Assembly: GCA_008501655.1 (NCBI GenBank)
Contig: QQUK01000247.1
Location: 1-13,339 of the forward strand
DNA length: 13,339 bases
Direction of reading: 5' to 3'
From: Calditrichota bacterium
Lineage (GTDB): Bacteria; Zixibacteria; MSB-5A5; GN15; FEB-12
Below are positions 5,712 through 13,339 of the stretch, piece after piece (the first letter of the stretch is position 1; each line of letters opens with the position of its first letter). The position numbers were made by a program, and so were the translations under genes. Below the pieces are notes generated by a model, which ran no database searches, had not been told where the DNA came from, and saw only the letters and a list, made by a program, of their open reading frames with translations.

Positions 5712-7864
5712 TGAGCAAATTCAAACTGGCCATAGGACTGCATAACCATCAACCGGTTGGAAATTTTGATTTTGTTTTTGAGGATTCACACCAGAAAGCG
5801 TACAAACCGTTTTTGGAACTTCTCCTCAAACATCCGACAATCAGGCTTTCACTCCATCAATCAGGTATCCTTTGGAATTGGCAGAAAAAACACCACCCAT
5901 ACTATCTCGAACAGGTTAAAACATTAGTCAAACAGAAACAGATAGAACTGATGACCGGTGGCTTCTATGAACCGATTCTCATCTCCATTCCGGAAAATGA
6001 TGCGCTTGGCCAGATAGCGATGCTCGATTCATTTATTAAAGATAATTTCAATGTTACTACTAACGGTGCCTGGTTGACTGAACGGATTTGGGAACCGCAT
6101 CTTCCAAAAGTCCTCAATGATGCCGGAGTAAAATTTATTCCGGTAGATGATACACATTTTATCTATGCCGGATTTGAATCAACTCAACTTACCGGACCGT
6201 ATGTAACCGAGTTTGATGGTTATCCGCTGACGCTTCTGCCTATTTCAAAAGCGATGCGGTACCTGATACCATTCGGAACCGTAAAAGATATTATTACCGA
6301 ACTGAAAAAAATGGCTGAAGAAAATCCGGAAGGTATGGTTATTTATGCCGACGATGGTGAAAAATTCGGAAGCTGGCCAAATACTTACAAACATTGTTAT
6401 GAAGATGGCTGGATGGAAGAGTTCTTCACCGCTCTTGAACAAAACTCGGAATGGCTCGAAGTTATCCCGCTGTCCGAAGCAGCAGCCGAACTACCGGTTG
6501 GTCGTGCCTATCTTCCTTCAGCTTCATATGCAGAGATGCTTCACTGGTCGTTGCCTCCAAAAGCTTTTTTGGAGTACGAAAACTTTGAACATTATCTCGC
6601 TGATGAAAATCTCGATGAACAGTACAGCCGGTTTGTTCGTGGAGGACACTGGCGCGGATTTTTGACCAAGTATGATGAAGTCAATTTTATGCACAAAAAA
6701 ATGCTCTATCTATCCAAGCAGCTTGAATTCATAGATAAAAACCATCCGTTATATGCCGGATGTGAGGATGCTCTTTTTGCTTCACAATGTAACTGCCCCT
6801 ACTGGCACGGTGTTTTCGGGGGACTCTATCTCCCGCATATCCGGGCAGCGATATATGAGAATCTGATTAAAGCTGAATCGCTGATCGCGAAAATGAATAA
6901 TAGAACAAAATCTCTTACCGTAGTTGATTATGATAACGATGGTCATGCTGAGATTTTATTAGCAACCGATAAACTTTCAGCAATTTTTAAACCGAACAAC
7001 GGTGGGATGCTTGTCGATCTCTCACTGCTGGACAAACAGTTTTCGGTAACCGATACACTGACCCGGCGAAAAGAAGGTTACCATCTGAAACTTGACAAAG
7101 CTGTCACGCAGGATAATGCCGACAGCACAAAGTCTATTCACGATTTAGTTCTTACGAAAGAAGAAGGTCTCAAAGATATTCTGATAGAGGACTGGTATCT
7201 CAAACGTTGTTTTATCGACCATATTTTTACAAATGATGTCGAGTTTGATGATTTTGTATCAAATGAGTTCGGTGAATATGGTGACTTTGTTCTGGAAAAA
7301 TATGAATCAGAGCTTGTTGATGAAACTACCGTCAAACTATTTCGAAATGGTAATCTTTGGCGGCCGGATGGTGTCATCCCCTGTAAAATAGAAAAAGTTT
7401 TTAGATTTTATCCCGATTCAAAAGAGATTGATATTATGTACAAACTTTCTGCTGAGTCTGATGAAAATGTCGACATCAATTTTGCTGTGGAAAATAATTT
7501 TAATTTTCAGGCAGGACATGCTGAGGATCGTTATATCGCGGTTGACACAGTCAGACATGATGAAGCATATCTCGACTCAACAGCTGCATATCAATCAGCA
7601 AACTCTGTTTCGCTTATTGATGAATACCGGCAGATTGCTTTGCATCTCGCAACTGATAAGAAATCAGATTTATGGCATTGTCCTATCTTTACCGTTTCTC
7701 TTTCGGAAGGCGGATTTGAAAAAGTTTATCAGGGAACTACTGTTGTTAACCGGTTCCGATTGAGTGTAGGGAGAAAACCTGTGGAACTTTTATTCAAACT
7801 GACAGCCCTGACCGATAAAGAGCTGACAAAAATCCCAAAAACTGATAATTCTCACGCAATCTAA
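5711..7864 (+). CDS. GH57 4-alpha-glucanotransferase / alpha-amylase-type enzyme
   Basis: This is a retaining glycoside hydrolase family 57 enzyme that rearranges or hydrolyses alpha-1,4-glucans such as glycogen. It resembles the Thermococcus litoralis 4-alpha-glucanotransferase type. The five GH57 regions are visible: HNHQPVG (11-17), GGFYEP (83-88), WLTERIWEP (121-129) with E124 as nucleophile, YADDGEKFG (212-220) with D214 or D215 as acid/base, and PSASYAEMLHWS (269-280). The middle helical domain ends near ASQCNCPYWHGVFGGLY. The rest, to residue 717, is a beta-rich C-terminal domain beginning VVDYDNDGHAEI, as in this subfamily. There is no signal peptide, so it acts in the cytoplasm. The GTG at 5711 is chosen because homology begins at once (SKFKLAIGLHNHQ), GGAG lies about nine bases upstream, and it overlaps the preceding TAG by one base. 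Glucanotransferase versus amylase cannot be settled here. Confidence 0.93.
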   Translation: MSKFKLAIGLHNHQPVGNFDFVFEDSHQKAYKPFLELLLKHPTIRLSLHQSGILWNWQKKHHPYYLEQVKTLVKQKQIELMTGGFYEPILISIPENDALGQIAMLDSFIKDNFNVTTNGAWLTERIWEPHLPKVLNDAGVKFIPVDDTHFIYAGFESTQLTGPYVTEFDGYPLTLLPISKAMRYLIPFGTVKDIITELKKMAEENPEGMVIYADDGEKFGSWPNTYKHCYEDGWMEEFFTALEQNSEWLEVIPLSEAAAELPVGRAYLPSASYAEMLHWSLPPKAFLEYENFEHYLADENLDEQYSRFVRGGHWRGFLTKYDEVNFMHKKMLYLSKQLEFIDKNHPLYAGCEDALFASQCNCPYWHGVFGGLYLPHIRAAIYENLIKAESLIAKMNNRTKSLTVVDYDNDGHAEILLATDKLSAIFKPNNGGMLVDLSLLDKQFSVTDTLTRRKEGYHLKLDKAVTQDNADSTKSIHDLVLTKEEGLKDILIEDWYLKRCFIDHIFTNDVEFDDFVSNEFGEYGDFVLEKYESELVDETTVKLFRNGNLWRPDGVIPCKIEKVFRFYPDSKEIDIMYKLSAESDENVDINFAVENNFNFQAGHAEDRYIAVDTVRHDEAYLDSTAAYQSANSVSLIDEYRQIALHLATDKKSDLWHCPIFTVSLSEGGFEKVYQGTTVVNRFRLSVGRKPVELLFKLTALTDKELTKIPKTDNSHAI

Positions 7865-7880
7865 AGAGAATAATTTCTCT
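7865..7880 (+). other. Weak stem-loop between the GH57 gene and the sirtuin gene
   Basis: AGAGAA and TTCTCT pair around a TAAT loop directly after the GH57 stop codon. The six-pair stem is AT-rich and has no U-run after it. It could be a weak processing or attenuation hairpin, or chance. Confidence 0.2.
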
Positions 7881-7882
7881 GC

Positions 7883-7911
7883 TTGAATTTAGCATTGGAC
7901 AGTTTTATCTT
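7883..7911 (+). promoter_or_regulatory. Possible internal promoter before the sirtuin gene
   Basis: TTGAAT (7883-7888) and TATCTT (7906-7911) are 17 bases apart, each a 4/6 match to consensus. The predicted start would fall on or next to the ATG at 7918, giving a leaderless mRNA, which would fit the absence of a Shine-Dalgarno. The evidence is weak. Confidence 0.2.
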
Positions 7912-7917
7912 ACAAAC

Positions 7918-8661
7918 ATGATAGAAAAAATAGCTGAACTTGTACTCAACTGTAATAATTGTGTTGTGTTAACCGGTGCCGGTATTTCAGCCGAATCTGG
8001 TGTACCGACTTTTCGGGGAAAAGAAGGTCTCTGGGGTAAATTCCGGCCGGAAGAACTTGCAACAATGGATGCCTTTATGGCTAATCCTGATATTGTCTGG
8101 GAGTGGTACAACTGGCGCAGGGATTTGATGGGGAAAGTGGAACCGAATAAAGGACACTATGCTATATCAGATCTCGAGAAACATTTTCAGAATTTTACTC
8201 TTGTTACCCAGAATGTAGATAATCTGCATCGGATTGCCGATACAAAACAGATTTTAGAACTCCATGGAAACATCAACCGGAATAAGTGTGCCGATTGTGG
8301 TAAAGTAATCGAAATTGAACATGATATTGACCCCGGAAATATACCGCATTGTGATCATTGTCAGGGAAAAATACGTCCTGATGTCGTCTGGTTTGGTGAA
8401 ATGCTCGATGCTGATATTATCTCCGGAGCCTTTGACGCCGCTGAACGGGCTGAAATATTCTTCACCATTGGCACTTCTGCAGTTGTTCAACCCGCTGCCT
8501 CTCTTCCGATTACAGCAAAACAACGGGGAGCGACTCTGATTGAAATCAATACCGAGGAAACTCCCATCTCAGGTCTGGCAGATTTTGTAATTCAAAAACC
8601 ATCAGGTCAGTTTTTGCCTCAATTAGTCGAATATATAGAGAAAAAGAAAGCTGGCGAATAA
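7918..8661 (+). CDS. NAD-dependent protein deacylase, Sir2/CobB sirtuin (class III-like)
   Basis: Sirtuins remove acyl groups from lysines using NAD+, giving nicotinamide and O-acyl-ADP-ribose. In bacteria they often control metabolic enzymes. The 247 residues contain the NAD-binding GAGISAESGVPTFRG (20-34), TQNVDNLH (97-104), the catalytic histidine H116 in LELHGN, and PDVVWFGE (154-161). They also contain GTSAVVQPAA (185-194) and the zinc cysteines C124, C127, C145 and C148. Y64 and R67 (WEWYNWRR) occupy the place of the SIRT5 tyrosine/arginine pair that binds acidic acyl groups, so desuccinylase or demalonylase activity is possible as well as deacetylation. It starts 53 bases after the GH57 gene and is followed after about 50 bases by the lipoprotein gene. 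The catalytic set is complete. The symbol is left empty because several names are used for this family. Confidence 0.95.
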   Translation: MIEKIAELVLNCNNCVVLTGAGISAESGVPTFRGKEGLWGKFRPEELATMDAFMANPDIVWEWYNWRRDLMGKVEPNKGHYAISDLEKHFQNFTLVTQNVDNLHRIADTKQILELHGNINRNKCADCGKVIEIEHDIDPGNIPHCDHCQGKIRPDVVWFGEMLDADIISGAFDAAERAEIFFTIGTSAVVQPAASLPITAKQRGATLIEINTEETPISGLADFVIQKPSGQFLPQLVEYIEKKKAGE

Positions 8662-8713
8662 AGTTGCATCTAACAAGAAATAATCGTAGTATAAGCTTAG
8701 AACATTGCTAATT

Positions 8714-10849
8714 ATGAATAAAAGTATCTCAAAAAATTATATCCTGTTTTCACTACTTTTGCTTCTGTTTTTCTCCGGTTGCGTATATTACAATACATTT
8801 TATAACGCCAAAAAAGCATTTCAGGAAGCAGAGGATGTCCGCGAACAGAATAAATATACTTCCGGTCGCGGTAATGCCCAAAAATATAATATTGCTATTG
8901 AAAAATGTCTCAAAGTCATCGAAAATTATCCCAATACAAAATATTATGATGATGCTCTCTTTGTTTTAGCTGTTTCCTATTTTCATACTGATAAATTCAG
9001 CAAGGCTGACTTCCGATTCAGGGAGCTTCTCGCAAACTATCCCGAATCAGAATATACAGTTCAGGCGCGCGTATACCTTGCCAAGGCAAAACTGGAACTT
9101 CTTGAAAACGAAGAAGCAATGACTCTGTTTGAGGAAATTTTTGTCTCCGACGTTGACAAAGAGGTCAAAGCTGAGGCAGCGATGGGCTTAGGAAGATTCT
9201 ATTATGATAATAAAAACTATGAAGATGCTCAACCGTATTTTATGTCAATTCGGGATTCATTGGGAACAGATTTTGAAAAGAGAATTGCTCAGCGCTATAT
9301 AGCTGATGGATATTTTGATATCTTCAAATTTGATGATGCTCTGTCAGCATATCTCCAGTTGTTAGGTATGGATATCGATACAAAAGAGAAGTACCATGCT
9401 TTATATAATGCGTCACAATGTGCATTTGCTCTGATGAAAATCGCTGAAGGTATGGATTATTTAAATAAGCTTATGAATGATGAAATTTATTATGATTCAC
9501 TTGGAGCCTTGAAACTCGCTGTAGCCGAAGGTCTCGAACGTGAAAACGATATAGATGGTGCTCAGGATATCTATCTTGAACTGACAGAAGACGATAATAA
9601 ACGTATTGCCGGAACCTCATTCTACCGGCTGGGACTTATAGCACAATTCGATAAAGACAGTCTTGCCCTTGCCAAGGAATATTATGATCAGGCTGTCACC
9701 TTTATACGGGGTACAGATATTGGAAAAGATGCACTGATGCGTTCTTCCGATATAGGTAAAATTGACATATACGCTCAGAAACTTGTAATAGATTCAACAA
9801 CAAGTCAGGAAGCAATAGATGAAGCAGCTTTTGCTCAGTTCCAGCTTTCGCAATTGTACTGGTTTAATCTGAATAAACCGGACACAGCGATATTGGAGAT
9901 GGAATATCTCATAGATTCTTTTCCGACAGCATACGATGTCCCCAATGCTAAAATAGCTCTTTCTCAGATGGTCCGTGATTATTATGGCGATACTACTGCT
10001 GCCGATTCTATTTTACAGGCAATCCTCGTGGAACATCCCCGGTCGGATAAAGTACCTCAGGTTCTCGATGTCTTAGGACTCAAAGGTACCGAGGCAGACA
10101 CCGGTTATGCTGAACGGTATGTACGCAAAGCTGAGGATTTCCTGATTGATGACGAAAATGTCGATTCGGCAAAGTATTACTATCAGCATGTTGTCGATAA
10201 CTATCCGGAATCAAACTACTATCTGCATTCCCGTTTTGCCCTGCTGTGGATTATGGATGAATATGAACCTCCCGGAGATTCAACGCTGTATTATGCCTAT
10301 ACCGCATTTGTCGACTCTTTCCCCGGCAATGAATGGGCGACACAAATAAATCAGATTCTCAGGGAAAGCGGTACGAAACGAACTAATTATGTCGAATATG
10401 ATTCTACGTATGATGACTCGGCTGATCTTACCGAAGATGAATTAGCATTGCTCTACGCTGATTCAATCGATGTTGCTCAGGATATAAATAATAGTGATGA
10501 GAGTTCCAGTTACCTTGATCCGGTCGAAAAACTGGCAATTGCACCTGATGGCAGCCGCTGCACAAAATTACCCATCGACCCGATTGAAATCAAACGTCCG
10601 TTTGTCTATCCCGATGCAGCCTATAGTGATGGCTGGGAAGGATTTCTCTATTTTCAAATCTTACTTGATTTTTCCGGTGAAGTTACTGATTATGTACTGA
10701 AAATTAAGTCGCCGAATGAGGCTATCAACCGTGAAGCAGAAGAAACAATGAAGACGATGAAATTTGATCTTTTCAGAATTCCTACAGAATTACAGGAATC
10801 CTGGTTTTATTATAAATTTCAAGTAATGAAACCGAGCTCGCTAAGATGA
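8714..10849 (+). CDS. Outer-membrane-type lipoprotein with TPR repeats and a C-terminal TonB domain
   Basis: From the ATG at 8714 the 711-residue protein begins with a lipoprotein signal peptide: a charged end, an L/F-rich core and a lipobox FSGC with C23 as lipid attachment site. A TTG nine bases earlier is a poorer start. The mature part begins CVYYNTFYNAKKAF. It is followed by TPR-like helical repeats over most of the length, e.g. IAIEKCLKVIENYPNTKYYDDALF and DKFSKADFRFRELLANYPESEY split across neighbouring repeats, resembling BamD/YbgF-type scaffolds. An acidic linker at about 560-600 leads to a final domain of about 90 residues. That domain (VYPDAAYSDGWEGFLYFQILLDFSG, then EAEETMKTMKFD, in two stretches) matches the TonB C-terminal fold. 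It probably sits in the periplasm or outer membrane as an assembly scaffold; the specific role is unknown. Its TGA overlaps the pyrK ATG by four bases. Confidence 0.85.
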   Translation: MNKSISKNYILFSLLLLLFFSGCVYYNTFYNAKKAFQEAEDVREQNKYTSGRGNAQKYNIAIEKCLKVIENYPNTKYYDDALFVLAVSYFHTDKFSKADFRFRELLANYPESEYTVQARVYLAKAKLELLENEEAMTLFEEIFVSDVDKEVKAEAAMGLGRFYYDNKNYEDAQPYFMSIRDSLGTDFEKRIAQRYIADGYFDIFKFDDALSAYLQLLGMDIDTKEKYHALYNASQCAFALMKIAEGMDYLNKLMNDEIYYDSLGALKLAVAEGLERENDIDGAQDIYLELTEDDNKRIAGTSFYRLGLIAQFDKDSLALAKEYYDQAVTFIRGTDIGKDALMRSSDIGKIDIYAQKLVIDSTTSQEAIDEAAFAQFQLSQLYWFNLNKPDTAILEMEYLIDSFPTAYDVPNAKIALSQMVRDYYGDTTAADSILQAILVEHPRSDKVPQVLDVLGLKGTEADTGYAERYVRKAEDFLIDDENVDSAKYYYQHVVDNYPESNYYLHSRFALLWIMDEYEPPGDSTLYYAYTAFVDSFPGNEWATQINQILRESGTKRTNYVEYDSTYDDSADLTEDELALLYADSIDVAQDINNSDESSSYLDPVEKLAIAPDGSRCTKLPIDPIEIKRPFVYPDAAYSDGWEGFLYFQILLDFSGEVTDYVLKIKSPNEAINREAEETMKTMKFDLFRIPTELQESWFYYKFQVMKPSSLR

Positions 10850-11637
10850 TTAAACCGACAGCTGATGATGCACTACTTGTCAGAAAAAGGGACCTGAAAA
10901 ATAATTATTACTCCATAACCTTTAAACCGTTTACATCCGCTAAAAAATGTAAACCGGGTCATTTTATTCAGCTTCAGATTCCTAAAACAGACATCTTTTT
11001 CAGACGGCCGATGTCGATTGCATCGGTAAGCTCCGATGGTGATATCGAAGTGATTTTCAACGTCGTCGGCAGAGGAACCAAGCTCCTTGCCAATCTTGAA
11101 AAAAATGATACGGTCAATATACTTGGTCCGCTTGGTTCATCATTCTCGAATCCCAAAAAAAATGAAGAGGTCGTCATTATTGCCGGCGGAGTAGGTTTTC
11201 CGCCTTTGATGTACTTTGCTACAGAGCTCGTGAAGTCTAAATTTCCTGCAAAACAGATTCACTTCTTCTACGGTGGACGTTCAAAAGATGACATTTTAGA
11301 AAAAAGCCGTATTAAAAAACTTGGTCTGAATTTTTACCCGATTACCGAAGACGGAACATTTGGTGAAAAAGGACTTGTAACCAAACCGGTCGAACGATTC
11401 ATCAATGAAAATGAGAAATCAAAACTTCGGATTTACTCCTGTGGACCGACCGGAATGCTCAAAGCAGCCAATGAAATCGGTAAAAAATATAATATCCCGG
11501 GTGAACTTTCACTTGAAGCTCCCATGCCGTGCGGTGTCGGAATATGTTTAGGCTGTATCGTAGAACTTGAAAAAGGTGGTCATGCCCGAGTTTGTGCTGA
11601 AGGTCCTGTATTCCAGATTGGTGAGGTGAAATTATGA
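10846..11637 (+). CDS. pyrK: Dihydroorotate dehydrogenase B, electron-transfer subunit PyrK
   Basis: PyrK carries FAD and a [2Fe-2S] cluster and passes electrons from PyrD to NAD+ in the fourth step of pyrimidine synthesis. The 263 residues show a ferredoxin-reductase fold: the FAD-binding RRPMSIAS (53-60), GPLGSSF (94-100), the NAD-domain IAGGVGFPP (112-120), and YSCGPTGML (197-205). The cluster ligands C229, C234, C237 and C250 (C-x4-C-x2-C-x12-C) lie near the C-terminus. Length and motif order are normal. The ATG overlaps the stop of the lipoprotein gene (ATGA), and the stop overlaps the pyrD start in the same way, so translation is probably coupled. The presence of pyrD next door separates it from other ferredoxin reductases. 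Confidence 0.96.
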   Translation: MIKPTADDALLVRKRDLKNNYYSITFKPFTSAKKCKPGHFIQLQIPKTDIFFRRPMSIASVSSDGDIEVIFNVVGRGTKLLANLEKNDTVNILGPLGSSFSNPKKNEEVVIIAGGVGFPPLMYFATELVKSKFPAKQIHFFYGGRSKDDILEKSRIKKLGLNFYPITEDGTFGEKGLVTKPVERFINENEKSKLRIYSCGPTGMLKAANEIGKKYNIPGELSLEAPMPCGVGICLGCIVELEKGGHARVCAEGPVFQIGEVKL

Positions 11638-12551
11638 AGCCGAACCTTTCCGTTTCAATCGCCGGAGTTGATTTTGCCAACCCGATTATGACAGCATCAG
11701 GATGCTGCGGATACGGCGAAGAACTTGCCGTTATCTTTCCTCTTTCAAAACTTGGCGCTCTTGTAACAAAATCAATTACCCTGAAACCGAGACTTGGACA
11801 TCCTTCACCGAGAACAGCCGAAACATCCTCAGGGATGCTCAACGCAATCGGTCTGGCCAATGTCGGTATCGATAAATTTGTAACTGATAAAATTCCCTTT
11901 TTAGAAAAACAGAAAACAAAAATTATTGTCAACGTCGCTGGTTCTAAGCTCGCTGAATATATTGAAGTCTGTGCCCGACTAAATGATTTTGAACGGGTCG
12001 ATATGATTGAGCTGAATATCAGCTGTCCTAATGTCGACGAAGGCGGGATGGAATTTGGTGCTGACCCAAAAATGACCGAAAAATCGATATCTGAAGTTAA
12101 AAAAGTATTCTCCCGTCCGGTTATCGCAAAACTCTCGCCGAATGTTACTTCGATTGTAGAAATTGCCAAAGCTGCCGAGCAGGGTGGAGCTGATGCTTTT
12201 TCGGTAATCAACTCACTGGTCGGTACAGCTATCGATATAGAAACCTGGCAGACAAAAATCACAAATAATAAAGGCGGGTTGACCGGACCGGCTATTAAAC
12301 CGGTTGCGCTTCAAATGGTCAATGCTGTATATTCAAAATGCTCCCTGCCTATAATTGGAATCGGCGGTATTCAGTCGGCTGCCGATGTAATCGAATTCCT
12401 CCTTTGCGGAGCAACAGCGGTACAGGTCGGTACAGCACTATTTATCCAGCCCGATCTCCCGGTTACGATTGAAAAAGAATTAAAAGCTTACATGAAACGT
12501 AAAAAACTGAACTCGATTGATGAGCTCATCGGAAAGGTGAGAAAATACTAA
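11634..12551 (+). CDS. pyrD: Dihydroorotate dehydrogenase, class 1B catalytic subunit PyrD
   Basis: PyrD oxidises dihydroorotate to orotate with FMN, in the cytoplasm. The 305 residues form the class 1 TIM barrel. The substrate/FMN loop is MLNAIGLANVG (68-78), the catalytic base is C131 in NISCPNV, K166 lies in AKLSPN, and the phosphate-binding motifs are GGLTGPAIKP (214-223) and GIGGI (242-246). A cysteine rather than serine at the base position, plus an adjacent pyrK, marks the NAD-dependent heterotetrameric 1B type. The ATG lies within the last codons of pyrK (ATGA overlap). The TAA overlaps the next ATG by one base (TAATG). The gene is intact and of usual length; a minus-strand frame across it is only a shadow. 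Confidence 0.97.
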   Translation: MKPNLSVSIAGVDFANPIMTASGCCGYGEELAVIFPLSKLGALVTKSITLKPRLGHPSPRTAETSSGMLNAIGLANVGIDKFVTDKIPFLEKQKTKIIVNVAGSKLAEYIEVCARLNDFERVDMIELNISCPNVDEGGMEFGADPKMTEKSISEVKKVFSRPVIAKLSPNVTSIVEIAKAAEQGGADAFSVINSLVGTAIDIETWQTKITNNKGGLTGPAIKPVALQMVNAVYSKCSLPIIGIGGIQSAADVIEFLLCGATAVQVGTALFIQPDLPVTIEKELKAYMKRKKLNSIDELIGKVRKY

Positions 12552-13339
12552 TGGCTGCTACTGATAAATTAACAGAAATTCAAGAGAAAAATAATTCCTA
12601 CATCTGTCTCGGACTCGATCTCGATCCGAAACGTATGCCCGCCGAGTCGACTAAATCTATAAAATCGATGTATGAATTTGCAATGAATATTATTGATGCT
12701 ACCAAAGACCATGTCTGCGCTTATAAACCGAATATGGCATTTTTTGAAAATCTCGGTCATGACGGTATCTCTTTATTAGAATCTATCGTCAACCGGATGC
12801 CGACTGATATTCCGATAATCTTAGACGGTAAGCGGGGAGATATAGGCAACACAGCATCCTTTTATGCTGAGGCTATGTATGAACGCTTCCGCGCCGATTG
12901 GGTTACCGTTGCTCCCTATATGGGCTATGACTCCATGAGACCTTTTCTGGAATATAATGATAAAGGAATCTTTGTTCTTTGTCTGACATCAAATACAGGT
13001 TCAAAAGATTTTCAATTACTTGATGTTGGTGGGAAACCACTCTATCAGGTCGTTGCCGAAAAAGTCGACTACTGGAACAAAGAAGATAACTGCGGACTTG
13101 TCATCGGTGCCACCAATCCGGAACAGCTCAAAGAACTCCGTGTGATTGCCAAAAATATGCCGCTTCTGATTCCCGGTGTTGGTGCCCAGGGCGGCTCTTT
13201 AGAAAAAGCTGTTCTCTATGGAACTGATAACTTTTCAAAACTGGCTATCATAAATGTCTCCCGTTCGGTGCTGTTTGCTTCATCCGGTGATGACTATGCT
13301 GAACGTGCTCAGCAGGAACTTATCAAACTGAACCAGACC
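12551..13339 (+). CDS. pyrF: Orotidine 5'-phosphate decarboxylase, type 2 PyrF (C-terminus beyond window edge)
   Basis: PyrF decarboxylates OMP to UMP, the last step of de novo UMP synthesis. The 263 visible codons stay open to the right edge. They contain GLDLDP (21-26), KPNMAFFE (59-66), the catalytic LDGKRGDIGNTA (91-102) with K94 and D97, and the phosphate-binding PGVGAQGG (208-215) followed by NVSRSVLF (235-242). The DGKRGDIGNTA signature and longer length place it in the type 2 group (found for example in Bacteroidetes, mycobacteria and myxobacteria) rather than the shorter E. coli type. The ATG overlaps the pyrD stop by one base. Only a short C-terminal piece should be missing. Confidence 0.96.
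   Translation, partial: MAATDKLTEIQEKNNSYICLGLDLDPKRMPAESTKSIKSMYEFAMNIIDATKDHVCAYKPNMAFFENLGHDGISLLESIVNRMPTDIPIILDGKRGDIGNTASFYAEAMYERFRADWVTVAPYMGYDSMRPFLEYNDKGIFVLCLTSNTGSKDFQLLDVGGKPLYQVVAEKVDYWNKEDNCGLVIGATNPEQLKELRVIAKNMPLLIPGVGAQGGSLEKAVLYGTDNFSKLAIINVSRSVLFASSGDDYAERAQQELIKLNQT

Noticed and set aside
8662..8713. TTGCAT-17-TAGTAT as a promoter for the lipoprotein gene
   Set aside because: Only 3/6 and weak matches in AT-rich sequence; the gap is short enough for read-through from the upstream genes.
11459..12262. A 267-codon minus-strand open frame
   Set aside because: It lies opposite the intact pyrK end and pyrD, has no domain I recognise, and has no start signals.

Overview
The window reads as chromosomal DNA of a Gram-negative bacterium, probably an uncultured member of the FCB superphylum (the wider Bacteroidetes relatives). 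The pointers are: a SecA with the long extra segment at about residues 283-350 that I associate with FCB SecAs; a large TPR lipoprotein whose mature end starts CVYYNTFYNAKKAF; an MCE-family periplasmic protein; a TonB C-terminal domain; and a type 2 PyrF with a class 1B PyrD/PyrK pair. Base composition is moderately AT-rich. Strong Shine-Dalgarno sequences are rare. I cannot name the phylum with confidence.

Layout. Positions 1-2838 (minus) hold secA, which runs off the left edge without its C-terminal end. Positions 2839-3510 are the accessory part: a short spacer with a perfect 20-bp palindrome, then a degenerate-looking REP-associated tyrosine transposase (RAYT, Y1/HUH type) on the minus strand. 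A second copy of the palindrome lies inside the transposase frame and is translated. Upstream of it (3510-3746, minus) is a 78-residue two-helix membrane protein with a near-consensus promoter and a strong ribosome binding site.

From about 3854 to the right edge all genes are on the plus strand and tightly packed, with gaps of at most about 50 bases and several 1- or 4-base overlaps. The order is rsgA (30S ribosome maturation GTPase), an MCE/MlaD-like lipid-transport protein, a GH57 4-alpha-glucanotransferase, a sirtuin, a TPR lipoprotein ending in a TonB C-terminal domain, pyrK, pyrD and pyrF (truncated by the window edge). The last four are joined by ATGA, ATGA and TAATG junctions. The late steps of UMP synthesis (dihydroorotate to orotate via PyrD/PyrK, and OMP to UMP via PyrF) are therefore translated as a unit behind a cell-envelope lipoprotein.

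Most of the window is ordinary housekeeping DNA. The part worth a second look is 2839-3513. The transposase homology continues about 40 codons upstream of the first usable start codon with no ATG, GTG or TTG. An alternative ATG in the neighbouring frame overlaps the stop of the small membrane gene (ATGA) and meets the transposase frame at a run of six A followed immediately by a stop, which suggests either a decayed gene or a -1 frameshift/slippage arrangement. The palindrome copies, one near the secA start and one inside the transposase, look like a REP-type element tied to this RAYT. No RNA genes, CRISPR arrays or complete insertion sequences were seen, and no gene-free stretch exceeds 300 bases.
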